From positions 70,656,172-70,720,171 of the forward strand of contig NC_080571.1 of assembly GCF_030247185.1 (NCBI RefSeq): 64,000 nucleotides of DNA. The letters run 5' to 3'. The position numbers and the translations under genes were made by a program. Below are positions 33,460-43,794 of this stretch, piece after piece; the first letter of the stretch is position 1; each line of letters opens with the position of its first letter. The notes beneath the pieces are model-generated. The model searched no databases and was not told where the DNA came from. It was given only the letters and a program-made list of their open reading frames with translations. The DNA comes from Malaya genurostris (Eukaryota > Arthropoda > Insecta > Diptera > Culicidae).

Positions 33460-34400
33460 TGCATAATTTTGTATGACAGTTTGAAAGTTTTGATACTTAT
33501 TGCCCTAAAACTTCGGAACCGGAAGTCGGATCTGGATGAAATTGCACAAGTGTCTTTTAAGACACTAACAGCTTTAATTTGAATCATGATTTGTGAAAAT
33601 CGGTTTAACCGTAGCTGAGAAATCGAAGTGAGTTCCGGTTTTGAAGCTTTTCTTCACTATTACCGGTGCGTTTGGAAGGAGAAACCGGGGACTAATAGTC
33701 CCAAAGTAGATTTATATATCCACCAACTAACAAGGTCTGCCAACTAGATGAATTAACCAGTAATTTAAAAAAAAAATATGCACCTCGTTTCGCCATCGCT
33801 TGTGAAAAAATACACTAATCGCACTGTAACTGCGGAACAGGAAGTCGGATCTGGATCAACATCTCGGGGACTTTTTAAACAATTTCAAGACCTTTCATTT
33901 GCATCTTAGTGTGTAAAAATCGGTTGAGAAATTTCCGAGAAAATTGAATGCGCATTTTCTCATAAATTTGTACATATTACCTTGTAATTCCGAAACTGGA
34001 AGTTGGATCGGAATAAAATTCAACAGCGATCTATGGGATCATAAGATCTTTCGTTTAAATCTAAGTTTGTGAAAATCGGTCACGCCATCTCTGAGAAAAG
34101 TGAGTGACAATTTTTTTTCATTTTTTCGGTGCATATCACTGTAATTTCGGAACCGGAAGTCGGATCGGGATAGAATTCAATAGCAATCTATGGGACCGTA
34201 AGACCTTTCATTTGAATCTGAGTTTGTGAAAATCTGAGAGCCATTTCTGAGAAAATCGAATGAAATTATTTGCCACATACTCGCACACACGCACACACAC
34301 ACATACAGAGAGAGAGAGAAACATTTACTGATATATGGCATTCGTCGGTTCAAAAGTCGGTTTTCACAGTGATTGCATAACCTTTCTATATAAGAAAGGC
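33460..34400. repeat. Dispersed repeat C, modular copy with ~140-bp internal period
   Basis: A paragraph with the same word order (GGAACCGGAAGTCGGATC, then AAATTCAA, ATCTATGGGA, CCTTTCATTTGAATCT, TTTGTGAAAATCGG) is repeated at least four times, near 33513, 33836, 33990 and 34148, with a further relative at 34458. It ends with CTATATAAGAAAGGCAAA near 34388. A CA/GA microsatellite sits at 34282-34319. It is non-coding, and resembles a widespread modular repeat class in mosquito genomes (family assignment is inference). Confidence 0.7.
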
Positions 34401-34795
34401 AAAAAGGATTTTATGGCTAGCTCAAATAATTTTATTCGATGATTACTTAACACCTTGCAATTCCGGAACCGGAAGTCGTATCAAAATAAAAATTTATAGA
34501 GTTCTATGGTATCTTTCATTTGAATATTAGTTGAAATTTGTTAAAATCGTTACAGCTTTCACTGACAAGATTGAGCTCATATTTTTTGCAATTTTCTACA
34601 CATATCACCCTGTAATCCAGTAATCGGGTGTCAGATTTAAATTTGGAAATAATCGGTTCAACCAGGAAAATCAAGCGCATACCCACTTGACAGACATTTT
34701 GCGATCTCGACGAACTGAGTCGGAGATCGAGCATCGATTTAAAAGTCGGTTTTCTCTGTGATTGCATATTCTTTCTATACGGGAAAGGCAAAACC
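34401..34795. repeat. Dispersed repeat C, second abutting copy
   Basis: It has one more GGAACCGGAAGTCG module at 34458 and ends TTCTATACGGGAAAGGCAAA (about 34772-34791), the same terminus as the preceding copy. It also contains CGACGAACTGAG, as found at 63937. Confidence 0.6.
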
Positions 34796-35034
34796 ATTTG
34801 AAAGTTTGAATCATTTCCACAAAGTTCGGCTGTTCATTCATCAAGCATAAATATGGGGCTCCTTTTAAAAATTTACTCTGTTCAAGAATGGGCAGACCTT
34901 AATCATGAGTATCTTTTGTTGTGAATAATGCAGCAACATTTTTTTTGTTCATATCATCGGAAATATGTTCAGCAATTAATGATGAAACTTTCAGTGGGAT
35001 GTGATAACCACAAGTAACTTAAAATTGAAGTTTG

Positions 35035-35342
35035 CTTAAATGTTTGGTATGAACGAGCATTAAGGCGAAATTTAGTGCCAAACTAAGGCGAGCAAAATGT
35101 GAACCGCATGAATTGAACGAATCTTCGCACAAAGCGGATCGTGCAAAATCGATACATAAAAATACGGAACATATTCAGTGATTGAGCTCAGTGGGCTTAC
35201 GACACGTTTTTTTCGCTAGTGAAACAGGCACTTATAAATCATGGTTATAAAACATGAGTGTTTTAATTGACTTATATGAGAGAGACACATTGATGCATGT
35301 TGTGTAAGACGGTCAATTTAGTAATTCAATTTATAATCAAAG
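35035..35342. repeat. Dispersed repeat B, copy 2
   Basis: Same order of motifs as 16980-17272 and same orientation; contains an extra ~20-bp piece near 35235-35260. Confidence 0.65.
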
Positions 35343-35700
35343 CGCTCTTATAATTAATTTTCTCGCCTGAATTCTGAACTTAATTTCAGATTTAGAGTTT
35401 AGTTAAAATGGAAGGTTCAAAATTTAAAACTAAGTTTCTGGAACTAAATTTTCGGAACTGAACAGAGCTCTTATTTAGGAAACAAAATTCAGGATATGAA
35501 TTTTAGATCTGGATTCTGGAATTAATTGTTAGATATGAATTCCGAAACTGAGCTTTGGACTTCTGAACCAGAATTTAATTTCCTGAATTCGTATTCAATT
35601 TCATAATTTAACTGCTGAGTTTCAAGAATTCAAGATTCAAATCTGCTGCATGCAGTAACCAAACTTGGATTCTGGAACTTGAAATTTGGAACTAAATACA
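35343..35700. repeat. Degenerate TCTGGAACTGAATT low-complexity repeat
   Basis: Short words around CTGGAATT, CTGAACTT and AAATTTCGGAACTGA recur irregularly across 350 bp. It probably descends from a short tandem repeat. Non-coding. Confidence 0.5.
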
Positions 35701-36150
35701 TTTAAGGCAAGGAATGGAAAAAAGTACACAACAGTTGTATCGTATAAATTTCGCAAATCGGTTCTTTGTCATAGAACCAAAAGAATATTACCAACAAATT
35801 TATACCAGTTTTATTTGTATTCACGTTCACCAGTTATGTCTATTACATTACCCACCCCTTTTTTTAAAACAAACTTCATATATCTAATAGCATTAGCATA
35901 GCTATTTTCGGTCTTCCTTTTTTGACTTTGGCGAATTTCGCGCTAACTCGAACAAATGTTGGCAGCACCCAGTCAGATTTTAATGAACCTTGCTATACAT
36001 GAAGACTTAGTCTGAAAAAAAGTAAAGTGATAAACTCGGTGCACTGCAATCTCGGATACACGGATCTATGGCATACGTACCAAATAAAATGTACGTAATA
36101 CACAATTTACCAACACAAGTTAACTTGGTTTACTCTTGATCCTTAATATA
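35701..36150. other. Non-coding, nothing recognised
   Basis: AT-rich spacer upstream of the mariner element; ends in the TA at 36149-36150. Confidence 0.35.
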
Positions 36151-37235
36151 TCAGGTGTACAACTTTGCTTCCGCCGTTTTCCGATAGATGGCTGTACCGG
36201 CTGAGGCTGGTCAAAATACATAGATGATAATGCCTTTGAAGTGAGTGTGTACAGTGCCTAACGAATTGTCATCGCCATTTCAGTGACAGTTGTTCTTGTT
36301 TTCGTATTATTCACGCTCGAAAATGTCTGTTTAGGTGTCCAATTCTCGCCATTTGCGGGAGTTTTTATTTTTCTGTTACAATTCGAAAAAAATGCAACTG
36401 AAGCGCATCGAATGCTCTCAGAAACTTACGGTGATGCTGCTCTGAGTAAAAGAACGTGTCGGGAGTGGTTTCAACGTTTTAAAAATGGTGATTTCGATGT
36501 GGAAGACAAACGTGGTGGTGGAAGAGAAAAAACTTTCAAAGATGAACAACTAGAAGCATTGCTTGATGAAGATTCGTGCCAAACCCAAAAGAGCTTGCCG
36601 AATCGTTGGTAGTGAGTCAGCAAGCTATTTCAAAACGTCTTAAGGCCCTGGGCATAATTCAGAGAGAAGGAAACTGGGTGCCGTACGAGTTGAAACCGAG
36701 GGACATCGAGTGCATGTAAGCAACTTCTTCAAAGACAAAATCGTAAGGGGTTTTTACATCGAATCGTAACCGGTGATAAAAAGTGGGTTCGATACGATAA
36801 TCCTAAACGCAGAAAATCACAACCACAATATCAAGAGCGACATGACAAAGTCATCCTCCAACACGACAATGCTCGGCCTCACGTCGCAAAAGTGGTCAAA
36901 TAGTACCTGGAAACGCTGAAATGGGAAGTCTTATCCCACCCTCCGTATTCCTCAGATGTCGCCCCTTCTGACTTCCACCTATTCCGTTCGATGGCACACG
37001 GCCTGGCAGATCAACATTTTCAATCCTTCGAAGAGTAGGAAAAATGGATTGCTTCATGGATAGTGTCAAAAGAGGACTCCTTTTTTCGAGCCTGGATCCG
37101 AAAATTGCCGGAAAGATGGGAGAAAGTTGTCGCTAACAACGGACAATACTTTGAATAACACATCTGTAAGCACTTTTTCGCAATAAAGCTTATAATTTTG
37201 GAAAAAAAACGGCGGAAGCAAAGTTGTACACCTGA
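36151..37235 (+). mobile_element. Mariner element, internally deleted, with TIRs and TA duplication
   Basis: The ends are TCAGGTGTACAACTTTGCTT and its inverted match at 37206-37235, flanked by TA on both sides. The length is 1085 bp against about 1.3 kb for intact mariners. The terminus resembles that of mauritiana-type mariners, which is a comparison from memory. Confidence 0.9.
36370..37160 (+). pseudogene. Mariner transposase pseudogene inside 36151-37235
   Basis: Readable blocks in order are: N-terminal RMLSETYGDAALSKRTCREW and FQRFKNGDFDVEDKRGGGRE; then, after a frameshift near 36585, ESLVVSQQAISKRLKALGII; VTGDKKWVRYDNPKRRKSQP (first Asp); a deletion of roughly 60 residues; LQHDNARPHVAKVVK (second Asp), then a stop; LSHPPYSSDVAPSDFHLFRS (third Asp); and C-terminal RWEKVVANNGQYFE. 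There are at least one frameshift, one long deletion and several nonsense codons. It cannot encode active enzyme. Confidence 0.85.
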
Positions 37236-38259
37236 TACAATTCTAGGTCAAGATCATTCCACACGTGCTTCTGAAATGTCTACCTACATATACTTATTGA
37301 ATCAGGACACATTGTCAAGCAATCAATCTCTGTATTGTTACAGCTAAAGATTGAACTTTTTATGGTTTTATATCAGCTTTACAGTAGCATATCGGACTGA
37401 TGAGTCTTTAATGACATTTCTGTATTTGCTTGAAAAGGTGAAGTTTATATCTCTCGTTTAATACAGAAAATGGGAAAATGATTCAATTCCATTGAATTAA
37501 AAAGCATCGTCGTCGTTCGAATGCTACATGTTTTGTAATGTTTTTGAAATGTTTACTTATTATATGTGGAACATTGAAGATTGTACAGGCCATGACCAGA
37601 ACTCTTATTTTTGACAGTCATTCACGGTGAGCATGATATAAAAAAGCATTAAAGCAAATTTTCGCCAAATTCTTCGTTCACTGACCAGCTATAGTTATGG
37701 GAACTAAATCTAAGAAATCGATTCGCAGTTTTTCATTTTTTGTTATATCGTGGTCATCCCAAATAACTACAATAAAACATGTTGGAGCAGGGGTCGTACA
37801 ATCGTCAATTTTCACGGAACGTTCACAAAAATTTCACCAACACAACAAAAAATGTACCAGAATAATCAATATTTACTTCTTTTCTCGAGTCGGAAAAAAG
37901 AAATAGTCAGTTGCTTTTAAAACATAAACTAAAATGTTTCTAAGAGACCATAAACGTTTGATACATTTGTTAGATATTTTTTGGGTGACTCTTCAATTTT
38001 AGAGTAAGTTTCAGTTGCTACAATCCACACTATCTTCAACCTGAACCATTAGCAGTGAATTTATCGAAGAGAAAGAAATCGCTGGAGAATACTGATAATG
38101 ACAGAGTAACAATTTTATAGTACCTTTAGTGTATGCAGTACTTATTCTCCGAGAGCAATAGATACCATCGGAACTGTCATTGACGTCACAGTTTTTTTCT
38201 TCTTATGGTTAACCTCAAGTCAACACACTATAAATCATAATAAAGGAAGCCATGGCGAA
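37236..38259. other. Non-coding; contains a decayed hammerhead-like word
   Basis: At 37397-37415 CTGATGA is followed by a stem GTC-TTTAAT-GAC, but the next bases are ATTT rather than GAAA, so the core is incomplete. Otherwise nothing recognised. Confidence 0.35.
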
Positions 38260-38625
38260 TCGTGTCATGAGTAGTGCTTTTGAACCGAGTGAAATTTTGA
38301 TCTATCGTTAAAAATTTCATGATTGTTATTACAATTTACTTGCGTAGTTGCTGCAGTTTTGTTTTTGTTTTTTTTCCTCCAACTGCACTTTGGAACATCC
38401 TGTCGAATGTCGATTACTGTGAGACCAGTGGTTATCACAACACGAACCATGTCGCGATGAGATGGCCGCCCGCCAGCAAAATTGCAAGTGCAACAAATAC
38501 GATGCGATACGACGATGCTGGTGCTAGCAGATGAGAGGATCGCGTCCATCGGCAGTGCAGCAGTCGGTGAGCGGAAACCCGACCGCGGCTTGGTTCATCT
38601 GCCTGCAAAATAAAACTTTCTCATT

Positions 38626-38996
38626 CAGTGTTTATCAGCCGTGTGGAAAGCATCCAGTCTCGGTTCGGAGGGCGGTTTTGAATTTGATTGGGTGTGTTTT
38701 TTATCTGGAAATTTAAGCAAGGCTTCAGATCGATAATTTTATGTTCTTTCATACAAAATTATCAGAAGATTGAAGTGTTTTTTTTTATCCCGCTATATTA
38801 TATCCAGTTTCCAGCGGTGGAGCTTTGCGCTTGGTTACTGTGACGAAACGTCTAGACTTTTGTGTGTGAATAAACAGACAGTGCAAGCGTCTGTGGCGTG
38901 AGGTGGACAAGCTGGAATCAATTCGAATAAATAGTAATAAGAATTGTTGCGCATTCTAGCAATCCTTTGTGGACCAGTTGTATGGAGAATCACAGC
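38626..38996 (+). promoter_or_regulatory. Possible promoter and short first coding exon
   Basis: A TCAGT initiator-like word (38626) is followed by GC-richer sequence. An ATG at 38982 opens MENHS and runs into a donor (CACAGC/GTAAGT) at 38996/38997. Another donor-like GCAGCAGTCG/GTGAGC is at 38566. No protein similarity can be claimed from five residues. Confidence 0.25.
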
Positions 38997-39647
38997 GTAA
39001 GTCTATCGATATACGTTTTTTATAATCTCTGTATTCTCTAATTTGACAAGGAATTTTGAGGTTATTTACTTTCAATGCATGTTTTATTCCAATCTCAACC
39101 TGGAGCTTGAAATAATGGAATCTCTGTTCGTCTATCGAATATCATAATTATGGTATGGATATTTACGTATAAGAATTTTGATAAGTAAATTGATTTTTTT
39201 GTCTGCTTAAGGGCTTAACTTATTTTGCTAAGTTGCATTAGAAGCTTAAGATAAAACGTAGAAAGATTGAGTAAAATCATTATCTAATTTTCAAGATTTA
39301 ATTTGTCACTCGCCTTATCGGAAGAAACGATCTCCAGCGTTTACATTAAAAGTAACTTCCATGATGTACTATTCGATTCAGTGCACATTGCAAAATAAAT
39401 ACTGAATCGTGTATTCGTAAGGTTTTATAAGCAGTAAATATAGATAACTCAAGGAATGAATGCATCAACTTAGATATCTATCTTAGATATATCTCTAGCG
39501 ATTCAGTGTTTTATTGAAGTTCAAAAAACTATGCTTGAAAACGGAACATAAAGTATATGGGGCATTCCAAGCAAAATCAGCCTCCCAAAAAAATTTTTTT
39601 CAACTAACTATTTTGTTCGGTAAAGAACTCGAAAATCTTCGAAACGT
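38997..39647. other. Non-coding, nothing recognised
   Basis: AT-rich; could be intron if 38996/38997 is a real donor. Confidence 0.3.
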
Positions 39648-39688
39648 TTTTTTTTTATTTCAATATGGTACGTGAAATTTTCGAGATA

Positions 39689-40641
39689 CGAGGTCTGTTC
39701 AAAAAGTTCCCGGAATTTTTTAATTGCGCGCGTCTGGAGAGTCCGGAGGTCAAAATTTTTTTTATTGTGTTGGTACATATGTCCCTAATGTATGGTGAAA
39801 TTTTCAGCTGTATTCATTGTTCACGTTCTGTCTTGTAGCGGCTGGTATAGACGTGTTTTTTTGAGCTCGGCGATTTTTGTTAGTTTAAACAATGGAAGAA
39901 TTGAAGAGTCAAAGAATTTGTATTAAATTTTGCGTGAAAAATGAAATAAAGTGTAACCAAGTGTGCGAAATGTTACTGGTGATGAAACATGGGTGTACGG
40001 TTATGATGTCGAAACAAAAGCACAATCGTCCACGTGGAAGCACCCAACGTCACCAAGAGTGAAAATAGCACGTCAAGTTCGATCAAATGTCAAGGTTTTG
40101 CTTACTGTTTTCTTCGATTATAATGGCATATTGCATAAAGAATTTTTGCCAAAAGATCAAACCGTCAATAAGGAGTATTACCTTGAAGTAATGCGACGTT
40201 TGCGTTAAGCAATTCGAAAAAAAAACGCCCCGATTTATGGAAAAACAATTCATGGGTTTTGCACCACGATAACGCACCTGCTCATTCATCGTTGCTTATT
40301 CGTGATTTTTTGGCTAAAAACAAGACTTTAATCATGCCCCAACCTCTTTATTCACCAGATATCGCTCCGTGTGGTTTTTTCCTGTTCCCAAAGTTGAAGA
40401 GACCCATGAAAGGACAGCGTTTTTCATCGATTGAAGAGATAAAGGCAGAATCGCTGAGAGTGCTACAGAGCATTACAAAAAGTGACTATCAGGGGTGTTT
40501 CGAAGACTGGAAAAAAACACTGGCATAAGTGTATTATATCTAGGGGGGATTACTTTGAAGGGGACCATATAGATGTAGACGAATAAATAAATATTTTTTT
40601 TAGAAAAATGAGAATTCCGGGTACTTTTTGAACAGACCTCG
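39689..40641 (+). mobile_element. Internally deleted mariner, TIRs and TA duplication
   Basis: The ends begin CGAGGTCTGTTCAAAAAGTT and, inverted, CGAGGTCTGTTCAAAAAGTA, with TA outside each end (39687-39688, 40642-40643). The uninterrupted site is preserved in the opposite arm of the surrounding inverted repeat (AATCATATCTCG, about 41303-41314). The length is 953 bp, shorter than intact mariners. Confidence 0.92.
39892..40528 (+). pseudogene. Mariner transposase with N-terminal deletion and one frame break
   Basis: ATG 39892 gives MEELKSQRICIKFCVKNEIKCNQVCEML (in two parts), then a deletion removes the DNA-binding domain. The core resumes with VTGDETWVYGYDVETKAQSS (first Asp), RSNVKVLLTVFFDYNGILHK, a stop at 40208, then HHDNAPAHSSLLIRDFLAKN (second Asp) and PLYSPDIAPCGFFLFPKLKR. 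The third acidic position, normally Asp in APCDFF, reads Gly. The C-terminus CFEDWKKTLA ends at 40528. Enzyme activity is excluded. Confidence 0.88.
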
Positions 40642-41345
40642 TATGATTTTTTGAAGTTTCGCGTTTTCGAAAAAGCAACTTTTTGCAACAGCCCCTTTAC
40701 TGTAAAATTTAATAAAGATACAAAAATTCGTCCAAGACATGAAATGTGCGTCTTTTCCTTAGATTTCAAATAAGCGATTCCATAAAACAACCTTTAAAGG
40801 TAGTTTCTTGAAAAAAGTTAAAAATTAATAAACAAGTAAAAAAATTTCAAACGTGGGTCTCATTTTTTTTTTCTTTTTTTGGTTTTAAAAATAAGCTTTT
40901 GGGGCTTAACTCAAGGGTTATGATACGATCAGTGGCGCGACATGTGTCGACATGTTAAGCTCGTATTCGAGTGAGTTGCACTGCGGTACACTTCGCGCGT
41001 GCGGGTCGTGATTGAAAAATTCACTGCTCCGAAAGTATTAATCTTTCCACTCTGAAACTTTGCCAAGATTGAGTTAAGCCCCAAAATTTCCTTTTTCAAC
41101 TAAAAAAAGAAGAACAATTAGGCCCAAGTTTGTTTTTTTTTATTTGTTTAATAATTTTTAACTTTTTTCATTAAATAAACTGTAAAAGTTGTTTTATTAA
41201 ATCTCTTATTTGAAAGCTAAGGAAAAGACGCACATTTATTAGATTTTCCAGTACAGGCTGTTGAAAAAAGGCTCTTATTTGAAAACGCGAAACTTCAAAA
41301 AATCATATCTCGAAAATTCCACATACCATATTGAAATAAAAAAAA

Positions 41346-41756
41346 AGGTAAAAATACGTGAGCAATTTGGATGAAACTTTGCACATAGCTTCAGTATGGC
41401 AAACCATAAGTTTTGAACCAATGGAGAGGTCAATCCGACTCACGACTGATTTTTGAAAAGGGCGTATGTATTTTTGCATTTCACAAAAATTGTCTTTTTC
41501 AAATCGTTGTAACTTGGAAACCGTTAATTGCACAAAAATGGCGTTCAGGAAGGAGTTGTAGGGAATCGATTGGGCACTCTAAAAAAAATATACACTGAAA
41601 AAAAAATTTTAATTTTTTCTCAATAATTACAAAATAATCCGTAAAAGTTAAATAAAAAAGGCATGGTTTTAATTTTTTTTGATAATTTTTATTTTAAAGC
41701 TGTTATTAAAACCTACAGATTGATGGCTATCCCATCCGTGCCTTGCGAAAAATGAA
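41346..41756. other. AT-rich spacer, nothing recognised
   Basis: No gene; ends at the TA beside the DD37E transposon. Confidence 0.35.
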
Positions 41757-41758
41757 TA

Positions 41759-43061
41759 AGTTACAGCCCCAGAAAGTATGGACGCACTTTGATTTCCCTG
41801 CAAATAATTCACAAGTGTTAGATATTCAAATTTTATTCGATATACTGATAATATTAGACTACAACAACAGAACATTATTCTCAATATTCGCTACTTGGCC
41901 ATTGTAGAATAGCTGGCGCACCTTCTTGCGAACGTTCCTCATTAAATTCCGTACAGACTTCTTGGCGACAAGTTTTGACACTTTTTTCCTATCTTTTTCG
42001 AACTGTTGAATGGCTTCGGCTGCCGAGACATGTTTCCTAGGATGTGCCTTCGTTAATGCCCAAATTTCCTCAATTGATCGAAGTTGTGGGCAATTTGGTG
42101 GATTCATGTCTTATGGGACGAAAGTGACATTTTTGGTAGTATACCATTCTACCGTTGATTTCGAGTAGAGGCAAGAAGCAAGATCTGGCCAGAAGACAAC
42201 AGGATCCTTGTGGCTTCTAATCATGGGTAGAAGTCGTTTTTGTAAACATTCCTTGATGTATATTTCGCTGTTCATTGAAGTAGTGATGATGAAGAATTCC
42301 GAAATCTTACCGCAGCCACAAATTGCTTGCCAGACCATAGCTTTCTTACCAAATTTTTCGACTTCAATCGATGTCTCGGACTGGTTTAACACTTGCCCTT
42401 CTTGCACCGTATAATATTGTGGTCCCGGAAAGGATTTGTAATCGAGTTTCACGTAGGTTTCGTCGTCCATGATTATGCAGTTCAAATTTCCTGCAAGAAT
42501 CGTATTGTACAGCTTTCGAACCCTTGGCCTGATCGATGATTCTTGTTTCGGACTACGTTTTGGTTGTTTCTGCTTCTTATAGGTTCGATGATTCAAACGT
42601 TCTTTAGCACGAAGAACATTTGACTTCGAAGTGCCCACTTTTTTGGCCACATCCCGAACGGAAACCTCCTTCTTTTGCTCGAACGCCTTCAGTATACGTT
42701 TATCCAACTGAGGGTTAGCAGGACCTTTTTCTCGACCCGTTTTCGGTTTATCCTCAAAGGTGTTATCCTCACCGAACTTCCTGATTGCATTTCGCACGGA
42801 TTTTTCATCTACTCCTTCCATTTTTGCTATCTTTCTCAGTGACAGTCCGCGTTCTGTGCACCATTTGTACACAATTTTTTGACGTTGTTCTGTTGAAAGT
42901 CCACGCATTTCGAAACAAACTAATGAAAACGAATAAACAATTGCACAAGTGGTTAGAGAAGAGTGTAAACAACATGACGCAGCCATAAAAATTGACAGAT
43001 TCTGAACCATTGCAAAATGGCAGCGGTTTTTGGTTGCGTCCATACTTTCTAGGACAGTCTT
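41759..43061 (-). mobile_element. DD37E transposon family F1, copy 1, nearly intact
   Basis: The 1303-bp element is flanked by TA (41757-41758, 43062-43063). The minus-strand 5' end reads AAGACTGTCCTAGAAAGTAT; the 3' end is a matching inverted sequence, CCCAGAAAGTATGGACGCAC on the plus strand. It contains one transposase gene with a single in-frame stop. It belongs to the Tc1/mariner superfamily, in a class described from mosquitoes as ITmD37E-like. Confidence 0.92.
41859..42908 (-). pseudogene. DD37E transposase, intact except one TAA codon
   Basis: From ATG 42908 the frame is 349 codons plus stop. A paired-type DNA-binding region has two HTHs (GLSLRKIAKMEGVDEKSVRN and VSVRDVAKKVGTSKSNVLRA). 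Then come MDDETYVKLDYKSFPG (first Asp), MVWQAICGCGKISEFF, VVFWPDLASCLYSKSTVEWY (second Asp) and CPQLRSIEEIWALTK (Glu); 37 residues separate the second Asp and the Glu. The only lesion seen is TAA at 42111-42113; the other copy has Lys (AAA) there. The upstream extension of the open frame to 43202 is leader and flank, not protein. Read-through or trans activity is uncertain. Confidence 0.9.
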
Positions 43062-43069
43062 TAGCTTCG

Positions 43070-43575
43070 AAAATCCGGGTATCATTGGAAATCCGTGTAA
43101 AGAAAACGAGTAACTTCGAAAATCCGCGTAAAAACTGAAGAAATTTGTTAATGCCAAATATCTTAGAAATGCATGAAACGTCCAGATCTGGTGCAATCTC
43201 AAAAAAAAAAAACATTTGAAAAAATCTTTGGGACTTGAGATTTTTGGAATTGAAATTTTGTATGCTTAATGTATTAGTAATCCAAACAATTTTTTTAAAA
43301 ATTGGATATTTTCTAAGCACCAGAGAGTTAACCTAAAAAAAAATCGGGATAACACCAGATCTCAAGATTTCATGTATTTCTAAGACAAAACAAAAAAAAA
43401 CCGTATAACTCTGTAAAATCGCGTAAAAAGAACCACGTAACTTTGGAAATTCGCGCTACTTCGGAGATCCGCGGGAAAAAAACGTGTAACTTCCGAAACC
43501 TGCGTAAAAAAATCACGTAACTTCGGAAATCCGCGTTAAAAAAGCCGCGTAAAACGCATAATAAACCGCGTGTTA
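43070..43575. repeat. Degenerate minisatellite with a GTAACTTCGGAAATCCGCG unit
   Basis: The unit, about 30-40 bp with a run of A, recurs at 43070-43140 and more densely at 43400-43575. Between the two clusters (43145-43380) lies AT-rich sequence related to repeat D near 31735-31870. Non-coding. Confidence 0.7.
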
Positions 43576-43794
43576 AAAGACCTCAGTGTAGTATTTTGCT
43601 CATTAAAGACAGTGATGTCAGAAGGATGTATCAATTGAACGCTAGAGAGATTTTCAATTGGTGGCGCTTCAGACCGGGGACTTCATAACCGACGTGTTAC
43701 GTAATAATCGGTAACATGGTTGTCATTCTCAGATGACAATGAAATTAAACTCGGTACTGAATATGTATAATTTAATATTAAGTTTTGTTGAGTA

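Larger units (their letters stand above)
39648..41345. repeat. Long imperfect inverted repeat interrupted by a mariner
   Basis: The left arm is 39648-39688 plus 40642-40910; the right arm is about 41065-41345. Paired landmarks include ATTTCAATATGGTACGTGAA with its inverted near-match at about 41320-41340, and TTTTTTGAAGTTTCGCGTTT with its inverted match at 41283-41302. Arms are roughly 80% alike with indels. The loop is about 40911-41064. It is non-coding and probably an old foldback element. Confidence 0.7.

Noticed and set aside
42909..43202. N-terminal extension of the F1 transposase
   Set aside because: It covers the 5' leader, the TIR and flanking DNA; the HTH region starts at the Met at 42908 as in copy 2.
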